DNA from: Nematocida parisii ERTm1
Taxonomy: Eukaryota > Microsporidia
Assembly (NCBI RefSeq): GCF_000250985.1
Contig: NW_013524652.1
Coordinates: 1-64,000, forward strand
Direction: 5' to 3'
Length of the DNA: 64,000 bases
Shown here: piece by piece, positions 28,419-38,090 of the stretch
Numbering within the stretch: the first letter of the stretch is position 1
How the letters are laid out: each line of letters begins with the position of its first letter
Translations under genes and position numbers: made by a program
The notes under the pieces: model-generated
What the model saw: only the letters and a program-made list of their open reading frames with translations
Told to the model about the DNA's origin: nothing
The model's database searches: none

Positions 28419-29533
28419 TTATTAATGTGCAGTTTACCTATCCACTGCCTTTACTATTCAAAAATTACTGGAATCTTGGTGTCAAAATGTTACAAATCAT
28501 ACCACACACATATCTATTATTCATTTCTTCATGTGCTTTACATGGAAGTGATTCAGCAGATGCCAAGTGTCCATACGTCAATAAATAGTAATTATGCCAA
28601 TATTTCATGTGTTTATCCTAATGTATTAGATTGCATCTATTAAATGCCTATAATAGCATATGTAATAAGCCGCGAAGTGCGGCAAATGGTATTTTGGCAC
28701 ATCTTTTAGATATATATTGCTGGAAAATGTGTTAAAAAGCCATTCACTCTCCATCTTTTTGCTGGATATCTTAAGACACTTCTTGCATCAATTGATGTGG
28801 ACGATGGCTTTATCATTATCTTATAGAATCCAATATGCAGTGTAAATCCTACTTTACTTCACAAAGCACTATCCTTTTGCGCTAAAGAAGTCTTATTGGC
28901 AGAGTAGACTATTAACTATATAACCCGAATATTGGAAAGCAGTGTGGTGTATATATTTGTATAATTGATAGGATTTAATATCTCTTATTACATGCCATAT
29001 AAAATACAAAGTCTAAATATGCATGCACTCTCCTAAAAATAAAGAATGACTGTGTGTGAGAAAAGGATTTAATACAAGCACAAATAATTTTATGTGCTAA
29101 GGTATTAGGTTATTTCTAACAGCAATGCTCTCTTCATAGCATTGCACATCCTCTTCTATCATCAAAAAAGGGATTAAAACTTCGGGTTATTTTAATTTAA
29201 GCTACTCCAAGTAATTATTATACAGTTTATATAAGAGTAGAGAAACAATACAAAGTTAGTAAAAATGATCAAGAATGCCCGAAGACGCGCACGACTTTAA
29301 GCACATAAAATTATAAGCGCTTAAATGCAGAACAGCTAGAAATATTGAACAGCTTTATAAAGCACAGGGATATATAGACTAGAAGAATGAGAGAAAAGGG
29401 CACAATACTAATAAGATAACTTATGAAAACTCTAAATTAACAAAATCTAGTAGGCTTTGTGATAGAATGTTAAAAAGGCGCACCATTATACAAAGCACAT
29501 ATTTATTCAACAAAAAACGCAAAAAGGCTAAGC
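28419..29533. other. Long intergenic region
   Basis: Contains ATAACCCGAA at 28920-28929, TTCGGGTTAT at 29181-29190, a GCCGC-GAAGT-GCGGC hairpin at 28669-28683, and a TATATAAGAG box at 29228-29237 followed 28 bp later by an 11-codon basic frame (MIKNARRRARL, 29265-29300). No larger gene seen. Confidence 0.5.
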
Positions 29534-29728
29534 TTATCCCTCAGAAATGGTTAAGACATTTTCACTTCTTAGGAAGAGAACTTCCTTTGGAAAGTCAACT
29601 ATATCTGAGACCACTAAATTTATGTGCTCGTCGAACATACGCAGAGTGCCTGTGTATTCAGTACTGTCTCTTAGTCTAATGCATATTTTTGTGCCTAATA
29701 GTCCTCGGATAAAGTCAAGCGGATACAT
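29534..29728 (-). CDS. LSm-type Sm-fold RNA-binding protein
   Basis: 64 residues from the first ATG, at 29728; longer readings would start with GTG inside the GPN1 gene. PLDFIRGLLGTKICIRLRDS and YTGTLRMFDEHINLVVSD are the Sm1 motif (strands 1-3, with the D-x-x-x-N signature as DEHIN), and VLFLRSENVLTIS is the Sm2 motif. It is close to LSm3, and LSm5 cannot be excluded. The loop between Sm1 and Sm2 is very short. LSm1-7 rings act in mRNA decay, and LSm2-8 binds U6 snRNA. Reported absence of introns in Nematocida would favour the decay role, which is inference. Confidence 0.88.
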   Translation of the reverse strand: MYPLDFIRGLLGTKICIRLRDSTEYTGTLRMFDEHINLVVSDIVDFPKEVLFLRSENVLTISEG

Positions 29729-29750
29729 TACGAGAATAAAATTTTTAGCT
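29729..29750. promoter_or_regulatory. 22-bp divergent promoter LSm/GPN1
   Basis: The whole space between the two start codons is TACGAGAATAAAATTTTTAG plus CT. The AAAATTTTT core reads as an AAATTT-type signal on both strands. Transcripts must begin inside the space or inside the neighbouring coding sequence. Confidence 0.55.
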
Positions 29751-30794
29751 ATGACAAATACCGTATTAATTGTTCTGGGAATGGCAGGAAGTGGAAAAAG
29801 CACTTTCTGTCACCGGCTGCACACATGGCTTTCTGACAAAACAATGCAAATAAACAGCAGAACTGGGTTAAATGATGCAGTATGTGGGATCAATTTAGAC
29901 CCAGCGGTGCAGACTGTAAAAATGCCCGTGCATTATGACATAAGAGACACGATTGATATAGACGAATTGATGCAAAAGAAGAAGCTAGGGCCAAATGGAG
30001 CAATTCTAACCGCATTAAACCTCTTTGCAGCACACATTGATGTGTTGATATCACAAATCGAGGGATTAAAGCCGCAGTATACAATTATAGATACCCCTGG
30101 GCAAATAGAAATGTTTACTACGTCAGTATCCGGGCAGATCATCACACAATGCTTGTCAAAAACAAAAGGTGTTCGTGTTAAAATGATATATCTTGTAGAT
30201 GGAGAAAAGGCCCAGAATCCACAATGCTTTATCAGCAATATGCTTTTTGCAACATCTGTTTACTATAGATTCAGAGAGGAGCTCTTAATAACAGTAAACA
30301 AGTCAGATATTGAAGGGGCTGAGCAAATAAAGTCTTGGGCCACTGATTATGATTCTTTTTCGGGCGCACTGCCAGAGGACGGGATGAACACTCCTCTTAC
30401 AAATTCAATTGCTCTGTGGATGGAGGAGTTTTATAGCAGATTCAATCTATTCTACCTCTCCGCAGCAACTGGAATGGGCAAGACTGCCTTTATTGCTGAA
30501 GTAGATAGAGAGATAGAGAGCAAAGAAACCAGTGAACTGCATGATGTTGATTTGTCTGATGCACAGAGCAATGACAGTATCATTTCAAAAGAAATAGAAA
30601 CAGAAGAGGACAAAACACCGAATGCCCCTGCCAATGTAATTCAGAACATCCTTGATGCGTTAAAAAAAACAACCATCATGTGCGCCCAGTCAAATGAAGG
30701 CGACAGCAGTGAATCAAATGAAGAAAACGAAAAAGAAAAAAACACGCACTCCCCGCCACAAAAAGATCAATTAGAAGAAACTAAAGAAGAATAA
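29751..30794 (+). CDS. GPN1: GPN-loop GTPase 1
   Basis: 347 residues from the ATG at 29751. P-loop GMAGSGKS 10-17, GPN loop (GPNGAI) 80-85, G3 motif DTPGQIE 114-120 and G4 motif NKSD 183-186. The GPN tripeptide and the QIEMF context place it in the GPN1/Npa3 group. That group helps assemble RNA polymerase II and bring it into the nucleus, as a dimer with GPN3. The C-terminal 90 residues are acidic and Glu/Ser/Asn-rich, matching the variable tail of the group. It shares its 22-bp promoter with the LSm gene. Confidence 0.92.
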   Translation: MTNTVLIVLGMAGSGKSTFCHRLHTWLSDKTMQINSRTGLNDAVCGINLDPAVQTVKMPVHYDIRDTIDIDELMQKKKLGPNGAILTALNLFAAHIDVLISQIEGLKPQYTIIDTPGQIEMFTTSVSGQIITQCLSKTKGVRVKMIYLVDGEKAQNPQCFISNMLFATSVYYRFREELLITVNKSDIEGAEQIKSWATDYDSFSGALPEDGMNTPLTNSIALWMEEFYSRFNLFYLSAATGMGKTAFIAEVDREIESKETSELHDVDLSDAQSNDSIISKEIETEEDKTPNAPANVIQNILDALKKTTIMCAQSNEGDSSESNEENEKEKNTHSPPQKDQLEETKEE

Positions 30795-31365
30795 ATACTA
30801 AACCAAATATACAGCTTGTCTGAATTATTGCACTATACCAATAGAATGGCCCAGTATAACTCAGAATATATTTAAAGTTTCGGGTATTCTTTTATTTAGA
30901 AATAAATTCAGTATTGCTTTAATTTTAAATACTACTAAAAAGTTCAAATACTAATCTGAGAGGCATAGCAAATATTAAGAATCTTTGCTAGAATGCTTTT
31001 TTGTTCTTATGTACTAGAAAGGCTTTTATAAAAGGAAATTAATTAATGAACTAATTATATCTTGAAATAATCTGAAATTTCGAAATAAAACACCCACTTA
31101 ATTATATATACATTATATACCTCAAAGCCCGAGAGAATCCTTCTTAGACAATGATGAATTTAATTTTTATAACCCGAAATTATTTACATCCTATTGGACT
31201 AAAAGCAGTCTGCCTGGAGTAAACAAGCCTAAGCAGACGGGAGATAAATCATAAAACCCAATAACTGCGCAAACACTAAAAATAAAAACAAGCAAAAACA
31301 AAGAAAAGTCCAAAGGACGGGATAAACCAGTCCTCGGATAGAAAAGTATCCGTGATTCTGGTTTA
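30795..31365. other. Intergenic region with hairpins after uS8
   Basis: ATAACCCGAA at 31169-31178 and a shorter TTTCGGGTATTC at 30877-30888. The right-hand third holds the stem-loops described separately. Confidence 0.5.
31208..31364 (-). other. Three stem-loops downstream of uS8 (3' UTR or small RNA)
   Basis: Plus-strand coordinates: AAACCAG 31324-31330 pairs with CTGGTTT 31358-31364, with an inner CGGATA/TATCCG stem (31335-31340, 31347-31352) and a six-base loop. GTCC-AAA-GGAC lies at 31308-31318, and GTCTGC 31208-31213 pairs with GCAGAC 31233-31238. The first begins two bases after the uS8 stop codon. It could be a structured 3' UTR or a separate small RNA. Confidence 0.4.
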
Positions 31366-31746
31366 TTAGTAGAAGAACCCGAGTATTTTACCTCCTACGT
31401 GCTTCTCAACACACTCTTTGTGGTCTAATATTCCCTTTGAAGTTGTTATGACAACATGTCCAAACTGTCTGGCTGGAAGAAGCTTTCTCCATCTCTCTAC
31501 GTCACGGAATGCCACGTCAAATCTTGGGCAAATTGATCCACACTTGTTAAGTCTTCCGTTAAGTGAAATAATAGCCTTTCCTTTTCTGTGATCATCTACA
31601 TACTCAATGGTTCCGATGTAGCCCTTGCTTTGCATGAACTCAAGGAATCCCTTTATTACTTTGTTTGGTGATCTGACAAGTACTTCAGACTTTCCGCTTA
31701 TAGTTGCATTGTTTATTGTTTTTAATGCTGCTGTTAACTGGTCCAT
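31366..31746 (-). CDS. RPS22: Small-subunit ribosomal protein uS8
   Basis: 126 residues from the ATG at 31746. Typical blocks are AALKTINNA at the N-terminus, [40 protein letters not shown] and [13 protein letters not shown], and the C-terminus is [12 protein letters not shown]...[11 protein letters not shown]. Length and order match eukaryotic uS8 (S15a in animals, S22 in yeast), which sits in the 40S body. Upstream codons (to 31824) are open but hydrophobic and unlike the family, so the inner ATG is chosen. TTGCCCTTG lies about 10 bp before it, a possible CCC-type start signal. Confidence 0.95.
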   Translation of the reverse strand: MDQLTAALKTINNATISGKSEVLVRSPNKVIKGFLEFMQSKGYIGTIEYVDDHRKGKAIISLNGRLNKCGSICPRFDVAFRDVERWRKLLPARQFGHVVITTSKGILDHKECVEKHVGGKILGFFY

Positions 31747-32293
31747 TGTTAATACAAGGGCAATAATTAAAAAAAATATATATTTTCCAACAACTACAAA
31801 AAGTCCAGTATACTCGCATAGCAAGCTAAATACGCACAGTAAGGCTTTATACGCGCCTTAATAAACCGCATAGCCAAATAAACTCTGAAATGCCTAGCAC
31901 TATAAATATCACAGCTGGCACAATATCCAAAATTGGCAGATCCATTAATAATACTACAATGCTGTATCAAAGAATTGTACTACAAAGCTCGCTGTATACC
32001 AATCTAGCCATTTCACTAATATACTCAACTGTCTGTTATTGTTTATGTGAAATCGGTATTTATAGTAAACTACCGCCAATTTTTCTTTATATGCCATATT
32101 TATAACCCAAATAAAATAATCCAATTTTCTTTATTTGTCTTTTACTATAATAAAGTGTACGTATTTTTCTTTTTGGGATATTCTTTAGGAGGTCTTAATT
32201 AATTTAAGGGAATAAATAAAGTAAAGAGAAATTTATTTGTACAAATGTGCATATGCACAACTCTGCAGCTCTAAATAGATCACAGAATGCAGA
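31747..32293. other. Intergenic region
   Basis: ATAACCCAAA, a one-base variant of the decamer, at 32102-32111. No gene seen; the plus-strand frame at 31890-32105 has no support. Confidence 0.5.
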
Positions 32294-34576
32294 TTATTCA
32301 ATGTTTTCAAAGTCAACTAGCGAGGCTTTCATACTTGAGTCTATGGACGGGTCCTCTTCCCCTTCTCCATGCCCGCCTTTTGGTGCACCTCCAGTGATTT
32401 GCCTGGTTTCTCCCCAGGAGAAATCATCAAAGTGCCAGAAAGCATAGATTGGAAGAACAAAGTTCCATATAGGCAAAGAGCACAGATAGATAATAAGCCA
32501 GACAAAGTAGAAGAGATTGAAATTTGTAAAGAAAATTAGTAAGGACGGCAGTCCAAGGATGCAGAAAAGAAGAAATAGAGGAATCCAAACAGGCACCCAT
32601 ATAAGGGAAGAAATGACCAAAACCAGCGTAAAAACCATTGCAGCCGGCAACACCAAAGTACCAAATAGCTCTAAGATCACCACATATTGCATCGAAAAGA
32701 AGAAGGTGCCGCATAAATCCACACGAAGCAACTCAAAGAGATTATGTATTGTGGAGTTAATCCACCTTCGCCTCTGACTTAGAAGAACTGAAAAGTTGTC
32801 TGGAACAATGGTATCACACAGTGCGCTGGGAACAAAAACAAGCTTCTTCTTTGGATAGTTTTTGAGAAGAAGTGTTGTTAAGTACCTATCCTCTCCTAGA
32901 AGCAGTAGATTCTTCTCATGGAGCGTCTTTGTTTCATCGCTGCCATACGCATGCAGAACGGTTGGAGAAACAAGAATGGGCGTGCACCCGTTCTTTCTCT
33001 CAAGCTTCAGTCTGTACATGCAAAAGCATCCTGGAAGACACGTCACATTGCCGAAAACACTTTCAAATCCCTTTGCTAAATGGTGACTTACATAGTACTC
33101 AAATACCTGTATTGCAGTAACCCAAGAATCAAACTTATTTGATATCAGAGTTTCTCCGCATATTCCCATGATAGACTTATCACTCTGCATTGTTCTAGCC
33201 ATTATTCTAACAGCCCCCTGCCTAACCGTTGTGTCTGCATCCACCATAAGAATAGCCCCAAACTCGTCAGGTGCAATCCGAGATAGTGCCTTTATTTTCT
33301 TGTATAAGTCAAGGTCAAGCTGTGTTAACCGTGTTCTGTACAGCACGTGATGGAAAAAGCTCATTATAACCATTTGGCTGTCTCTCTTCCCTCGGTTCTC
33401 TGTCTTCAGGATGAGAATGATATCCGAAGTGACCACACCGTGCTTAGTCTCCACAGAATAGGTTCCTGGATGCACTTCTGCGTGGTTTAGCTTTTTAGCG
33501 CCCGCTGCGATGGAAATGTACTGTTTTGCTGTAGTAGGCATTCCAGCGGTGGCACTTCCATTTTTTGGTGTAATAAGAGACTTAAGAATCTCTGGTGTGG
33601 AGGCATCATTCCCTGCGCCTGTTATAAACCCATCGGCAACAACAATAATAAGCTTTTTATCGTACTCCTGCATGCACAGACTGTCAAGCGTGGCTTTAAG
33701 GCCCTCTCTTCCCTCAGAGTAGCAAGTAGTCATCAGAATCACTGGAAGCACGTCTGTGTTCTTTCTAACCAACTGCCAGGTATTTATCTTCATATACAGT
33801 GAATATATTGCTGCTAGGAAAAATCTAATCAGAACAAGACCAAGCACTGCAAGTGCAGATAAGTACAGAAAAGAATAGGTCAGCTGGCACCCAGTTGACT
33901 GAAGAGCAAGTTCGCCTGCATAGCACATCTCTTTAAAGCACTGCAGCTCTTTTGGAGAAAGGCCCTCACTCGCTCTGGTTGCATCAACACTTCCGCTCAG
34001 TATATCCAGCTTATCCGGGAGATTTATGTTTTTTGAATCATATACGCCAGATCCTATTACAGTGAGCTCGTTGCTAAGCACAGAAGACCACGTGTAGTGA
34101 ACAGGCGCCACTTCTGCGTAGTCATGCAGGTTCAAACCTCCTGCTTTGCCTGGGGAGTATCCTGGAAATGCCTGCGTGCAGCTTGGTGCATTAATTTTAA
34201 ACATAGAAGAAATGTCACTCCCAGAGTAACTCTCCATCTTATCCCCAGACTCCACACGGAATATCTTTCCACGGGCAGCAAACCAAGGATAGGTGCTTAT
34301 TTCATTCATTGTTTCCATGGTATAGGTCAGCTGCGGCTTGCAGACAAGCATAGTCAGTCCATATGTGATAAAGGATAGGAACATACACGCCAGAGCAATA
34401 AGCCAGCATAGCGCCACCTTCTCTCTCCACGCGCTTTGCATCTCTTTAGACTTCATTCCAAATATTCCCAGAATGAAAGATGGAATAAAGGATGTACACA
34501 CCTTTGTAAACTGCTGCCATACGGTTTTCTTGGGAAGAAGTACCACCTGATTCTCCTCAGCTCTTACTTCATTCAT
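32294..34576 (-). CDS. CHS: Chitin synthase (division 2, class IV-like)
   Basis: 760 residues. Two N-terminal membrane segments (about residues 50-75 and 230-260) flank a luminal domain with a cytochrome-b5-like remnant (PWFAARGKIFRV). The catalytic domain has VDADT 446-450, EYYVSHHLAK, LPGCF, EDRYL 562-566 and QRRRW 601-605. At least four membrane helices and a WHFDDFSWGETRQ motif follow, then an acidic tail. The enzyme polymerises UDP-GlcNAc into chitin, which forms the inner layer of the microsporidian spore wall. The length is short for class IV, as usual in reduced genomes. The start is the first ATG of the frame. Confidence 0.95.
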   Translation of the reverse strand: MNEVRAEENQVVLLPKKTVWQQFTKVCTSFIPSFILGIFGMKSKEMQSAWREKVALCWLIALACMFLSFITYGLTMLVCKPQLTYTMETMNEISTYPWFAARGKIFRVESGDKMESYSGSDISSMFKINAPSCTQAFPGYSPGKAGGLNLHDYAEVAPVHYTWSSVLSNELTVIGSGVYDSKNINLPDKLDILSGSVDATRASEGLSPKELQCFKEMCYAGELALQSTGCQLTYSFLYLSALAVLGLVLIRFFLAAIYSLYMKINTWQLVRKNTDVLPVILMTTCYSEGREGLKATLDSLCMQEYDKKLIIVVADGFITGAGNDASTPEILKSLITPKNGSATAGMPTTAKQYISIAAGAKKLNHAEVHPGTYSVETKHGVVTSDIILILKTENRGKRDSQMVIMSFFHHVLYRTRLTQLDLDLYKKIKALSRIAPDEFGAILMVDADTTVRQGAVRIMARTMQSDKSIMGICGETLISNKFDSWVTAIQVFEYYVSHHLAKGFESVFGNVTCLPGCFCMYRLKLERKNGCTPILVSPTVLHAYGSDETKTLHEKNLLLLGEDRYLTTLLLKNYPKKKLVFVPSALCDTIVPDNFSVLLSQRRRWINSTIHNLFELLRVDLCGTFFFSMQYVVILELFGTLVLPAAMVFTLVLVISSLIWVPVWIPLFLLFCILGLPSLLIFFTNFNLFYFVWLIIYLCSLPIWNFVLPIYAFWHFDDFSWGETRQITGGAPKGGHGEGEEDPSIDSSMKASLVDFENIE

Positions 34577-34790
34577 ATACCAAACAAACAGAAAAGAGAT
34601 TGAATAGAATCTGAATTAGAGTTATATTTGTTATGAAATTAATTGCGGCTTAATAATGATGTTTTTATATAAAATAAACACACCCCACAACAGACTTATG
34701 ATAGCCCGAAATTCTAATGGTCTGTGCCCGTTGCTGGGCAGTGGAAAGCGCCAAGTTATATTAGAATAGTTCGCTGGAAAAATTTTCAGA
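34577..34790. promoter_or_regulatory. Divergent promoter region chitin synthase/Tsr1
   Basis: 214 bp. Near the Tsr1 start is AAAAATTTT (34778-34786), 4 bp before the ATG. ATAGCCCGAA, a one-base variant of the intergenic decamer, lies at 34701-34710. Other GCCC words occur around 34725-34740. Confidence 0.45.
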
Positions 34791-36611
34791 ATGGCAACAC
34801 ATAAACTATCACCAGGCCTAAAGGGACTAACACAGAAGGAAAGAGCCACAAGCGGGCTTGTTTCGACCGTAATGATTACTGCGCTGGGCACTCACATTAG
34901 TGCAGAGGACGCTCTTCCGTCTATCCTCTCTTCTTTCCGAAAGAGCGAAGAAGGGGAAAGAGTAATAAACACTGAAAAAATGCATCTGGGACACAGAGTT
35001 GTGTGTAAGAAAGGCATTTTTACATTCTTTGTAAACAGCCCAGACTCAAGCATGCAAATGAAAAATAAAATGCATGGAGCAGACATAAACATCATTCTTG
35101 TGGATAAGAAAATGAATGACGAAACAAGCGACTTAATATCACAGACAAAGCAGGACAATCTTGTATTTTTGTCCTGTATAAGAGACACACCAGCAGAAAT
35201 AAAAAAAGAGGTGAAGAAGACATTTGGAAAGACAAAAGTATACACGCTAAATGAAATAGCACGTGTGCTGCAAAACAAAACCGTTTTGAACAGAAAAAGA
35301 TACAGCCGGCCTCACTTCTTCCCCGATACAATACAGCAAGTAGGAGAACGACTGTTTAAAATCACAGGGGCAGTAGACAAGGGGTTTGTTTCCCGGCAGG
35401 TCTTAATTAACGGGGGTATAACAGGAAAGATCCAGGAAATTTCCGTTAATGGAAAACCTCTTGACATTTCAAGCTTGGCAGTGCTTACAAGAGAGGAGAT
35501 ATATCAGAAAAAGAAAGACCAGGAAGAGGAAATGACCGATCTTCTGTCAACTCTGAAGATAACCGAAAACCAGATAAATGACCAACCGGAATATTCAGAC
35601 GACTCGATTGGGTGCATTAATGTAGAAGAAACTCAAGAAGAGGAAGAGGATAGCGAGGAAATGAGCGAAAACTACTCAGATTTTGAAGAAGAGGAAGGCT
35701 CGTGTGAGATAGACTCAGAAGATCTTGCTGGATATAGTGCACTGGAAAAGGAGAATATTAAAAAAGAGCTTGTGCACAAGTACAAAGACTTCAAAGGGTT
35801 CCGGACAATTAACATGGGGCTGCACAAGAAGGCTAATGAAAAAGAAAATGAAAGCTTGCGAGTGTTTAGATCACAGAATCTTCCAGAATACTACCAGAGG
35901 CTTAGCTTCATTGGATCCGAGCGCGTTAGAAGAAAGCTGCTCTCAAAGAAAAGCCCTGTACCAGTGAGCACTCCACTTGAAATTGTTCTTGAAATATGCG
36001 AGGAGCACATACCAGCGTTTGCAGATGCAGTTGAGTCTAGATTCTTATCTGTTCATGGGTTGTTTGATTATGAAGGAGCAATGACAATATGCGCACTTTC
36101 ATTCCAGACAAAAGAGGCCATTAGCATATATGACGGCAGCCTATCCTTTGATTATGGATTTATGTGCACTACTCCCTCCTCTTGTGTTTTAGGAAACGGC
36201 ACAGAAATAGTCAAGTGTAAGACCGAGGGAACAACTGGAACAGCGTGCTTCCTTGGCCCTTTGATTCTTACAGATGACAAGATAGCCATCTACAAAGAAG
36301 GCCGGTGTGTAGGAAGTGCGGTGTGTGCAACAAGAAAAGACCCCATTCTCATTAGGACAGTGGTGTTTAAAGGAATACCTGCAAAGATACTGAGAAGATC
36401 TTGTGTTGTCAGCAAAATGTTCCACTCCAGAGAAGAAGTGAACTATTTCAAAGGAATTAAGCTATACTCTAGTCTGAAAAAGGAAGGCCACATTAAAAGG
36501 GCCCTAGGTGAAAACGGCCTAATGAAGTGCTACTTCTTCCCTCCAGTTAAGCACGGAGAGAAGATATATATGGAGCTGGCCAGGCGAGTGTTCATCACCC
36601 CAGATAACTAA
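34791..36611 (+). CDS. TSR1: 40S ribosome maturation factor Tsr1
   Basis: 606 residues. The N-terminal half is a Bms1/Tsr1-type GTPase-like domain without a usable P-loop, as is normal for Tsr1. A central acidic stretch (about residues 245-330) is Glu/Asp-rich. The C-terminal half has the family signature YKDFKGFRTINMG, then TRKDPILIRTVVFKGIP, REEVNYFKGIKLYS, GHIKRALGENGLMKCYFFPP and a final RRVFITPDN. Tsr1 binds pre-40S particles and blocks early subunit joining. It is shorter than the yeast protein (about 788 residues). It is transcribed divergently from the chitin synthase gene. Confidence 0.9.
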   Translation: MATHKLSPGLKGLTQKERATSGLVSTVMITALGTHISAEDALPSILSSFRKSEEGERVINTEKMHLGHRVVCKKGIFTFFVNSPDSSMQMKNKMHGADINIILVDKKMNDETSDLISQTKQDNLVFLSCIRDTPAEIKKEVKKTFGKTKVYTLNEIARVLQNKTVLNRKRYSRPHFFPDTIQQVGERLFKITGAVDKGFVSRQVLINGGITGKIQEISVNGKPLDISSLAVLTREEIYQKKKDQEEEMTDLLSTLKITENQINDQPEYSDDSIGCINVEETQEEEEDSEEMSENYSDFEEEEGSCEIDSEDLAGYSALEKENIKKELVHKYKDFKGFRTINMGLHKKANEKENESLRVFRSQNLPEYYQRLSFIGSERVRRKLLSKKSPVPVSTPLEIVLEICEEHIPAFADAVESRFLSVHGLFDYEGAMTICALSFQTKEAISIYDGSLSFDYGFMCTTPSSCVLGNGTEIVKCKTEGTTGTACFLGPLILTDDKIAIYKEGRCVGSAVCATRKDPILIRTVVFKGIPAKILRRSCVVSKMFHSREEVNYFKGIKLYSSLKKEGHIKRALGENGLMKCYFFPPVKHGEKIYMELARRVFITPDN

Positions 36612-36963
36612 ACAAAAATGCGAACAGAATAGAAAAGCACTGCCTATTATTAAAATAAAACAGTTTTTACTTACTTTTCCTATAACACGCAAAAAACTTT
36701 ATATACAGTTTGTTAAATCATTTAAGCTCTAAACTAGCACTTGAAATTTTATATATTTCCAGTTATACTCTGTTATACACAAAGAAGCTAACTGTGCACA
36801 ATTTTCAGTAAAACTCAATAACTAATTACTACATCTTTTTAAATTTAAAATTAAGTAAAAACAACCAGAATAAGTAGTTTATTTCTGGGCTTGGAATGGT
36901 TTAGGCTATGCCCCCGGTTAGTATAATACTCAAAGAGTGCTGCATATTCTATGTGTGCCTTGG
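36612..36963. other. Convergent 3' region Tsr1/HDAC
   Basis: AT-rich, with several AATAAA-like words. No gene seen. Confidence 0.55.
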
Positions 36964-38073
36964 CTATGCCTTTTTTCCTTCTGATGCTTCCTCCTGCTCT
37001 GAGAGCACCTCTTTAACTAATGATATAATTCTTTCTAAGTTATCTTTTGAGTTTTTATTCACATACTCACACTCTAGATTAATGTACAGTTCGGCATCCT
37101 CACCTAAATACTCCGAGTGCGGGTTTGGCGGGATTTTATTATCTACCTCCACGCCACAAAGTATTGCAGTTTCTGATGCCCAGCACCGAGACACGTGCTT
37201 TGGCTTGTATCCTCCCCCGCCTACCACAAGCATGGGAATATTGAAGTCGCGAACATATCTAACACACTCACTGTGCCCCTTAATGCTTAGCCCAAAGCAC
37301 CCTATTCGATCAGCTGCAAGCGAGTCAGACCCGCACTGCATCAAGATCGCCTCCGGGCCAAAAGATTCTATGCACATCTTTACCACATTCTTAAATACAT
37401 AGTGGTATGACTCATCGTCTATGCCAAAATCAAGAGGCACATTCACAGCACACCCGCGGCCTGCGCCTCTTCCTGTGCAGCATATGTTTCCAGTGCCAGG
37501 GAAAAATCTGTCTCCGTACTTGTGGAAAGAAAGCGTGAGAACCCTATCTGTGTGGTAGAAAGCCTCCTCCACGCCATCTCCATGATGTATGTCTATATCT
37601 ATGTACATAACCTTTCTGTGCTTTTTAAGCAGCTCTTGAATTGCCAGCACAATATCATTTGTGTAGCAAAAGCCACTTGGCCCTGCTTTCTTTGCGTGGT
37701 GTAGGCCGCCAGACCAGTTTATTGCTATGTCATATTGGCTTTGGTTTAGTGCCCGGGCCGCCTGGAGCGACCCCCCAGAGTACAGAGCGCACATTTCTCC
37801 AATGCCCTCAAAATACGGGCAGTCATCTGTGATCCTATCGCAGGGCACATCAGATCCCTCAGAAATAAGCGAGCTTATATACTCCTCTGTGTGATACTGC
37901 TGCATTTCCATCTTGGTTGCTGGCTTTATTGCAAATATGTCCATATATTTCTGCAGGCCGTATGCAAATACAATCGAGTTGGTCACTGCAATTCTGTGCG
38001 GCTTCATAGGATGCGAGGCTCCGTAGTGAAAGCTGCCCGAGTCTGGACTATAAAAATATGCTATCCGCCTCAT
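36964..38073 (-). CDS. Class I histone deacetylase (Rpd3/HDAC3-like)
   Basis: 369 residues from the ATG at 38073; the longer reading starts with TTG. Motifs are HPMKPHR 21-27, NWSGGLHHAKK 119-129 (catalytic His 125 and 126), GFCYTNDI, and DIDIHHGDGVEEAFY (zinc ligands Asp 161 and His 163). Further on come SFHKYGDRFFPGTG, CGSDSLAADRIGCF and VVGGGGYKPKHVSRCW. The usual Ser-Glu-Ala before GFCY is replaced by Ala-Gly-Pro. The protein removes acetyl groups from histone lysines and represses transcription, normally in a co-repressor complex. It has a short charged tail. It is divergently paired with SMC3, 17 bp apart. Confidence 0.95.
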   Translation of the reverse strand: MRRIAYFYSPDSGSFHYGASHPMKPHRIAVTNSIVFAYGLQKYMDIFAIKPATKMEMQQYHTEEYISSLISEGSDVPCDRITDDCPYFEGIGEMCALYSGGSLQAARALNQSQYDIAINWSGGLHHAKKAGPSGFCYTNDIVLAIQELLKKHRKVMYIDIDIHHGDGVEEAFYHTDRVLTLSFHKYGDRFFPGTGNICCTGRGAGRGCAVNVPLDFGIDDESYHYVFKNVVKMCIESFGPEAILMQCGSDSLAADRIGCFGLSIKGHSECVRYVRDFNIPMLVVGGGGYKPKHVSRCWASETAILCGVEVDNKIPPNPHSEYLGEDAELYINLECEYVNKNSKDNLERIISLVKEVLSEQEEASEGKKA

Positions 38074-38090
38074 AAAATTTTTCAAGATTT
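38074..38090. promoter_or_regulatory. 17-bp divergent promoter HDAC/SMC3
   Basis: AAAATTTTTCAAGATTT fills the whole gap between the two start codons. The AAAATTTTT core is the same as in the LSm/GPN1 gap. Confidence 0.55.

Noticed and set aside
29547-29750. 68 extra N-terminal codons for GPN1
   Set aside because: They overlap the LSm gene and precede the ATG that directly starts the P-loop strand, as in the family.
34125-34145. GGTTCAAACCTCC resembling a tRNA T-arm
   Set aside because: Inside the chitin synthase coding sequence, with no matching acceptor or anticodon stem around it.
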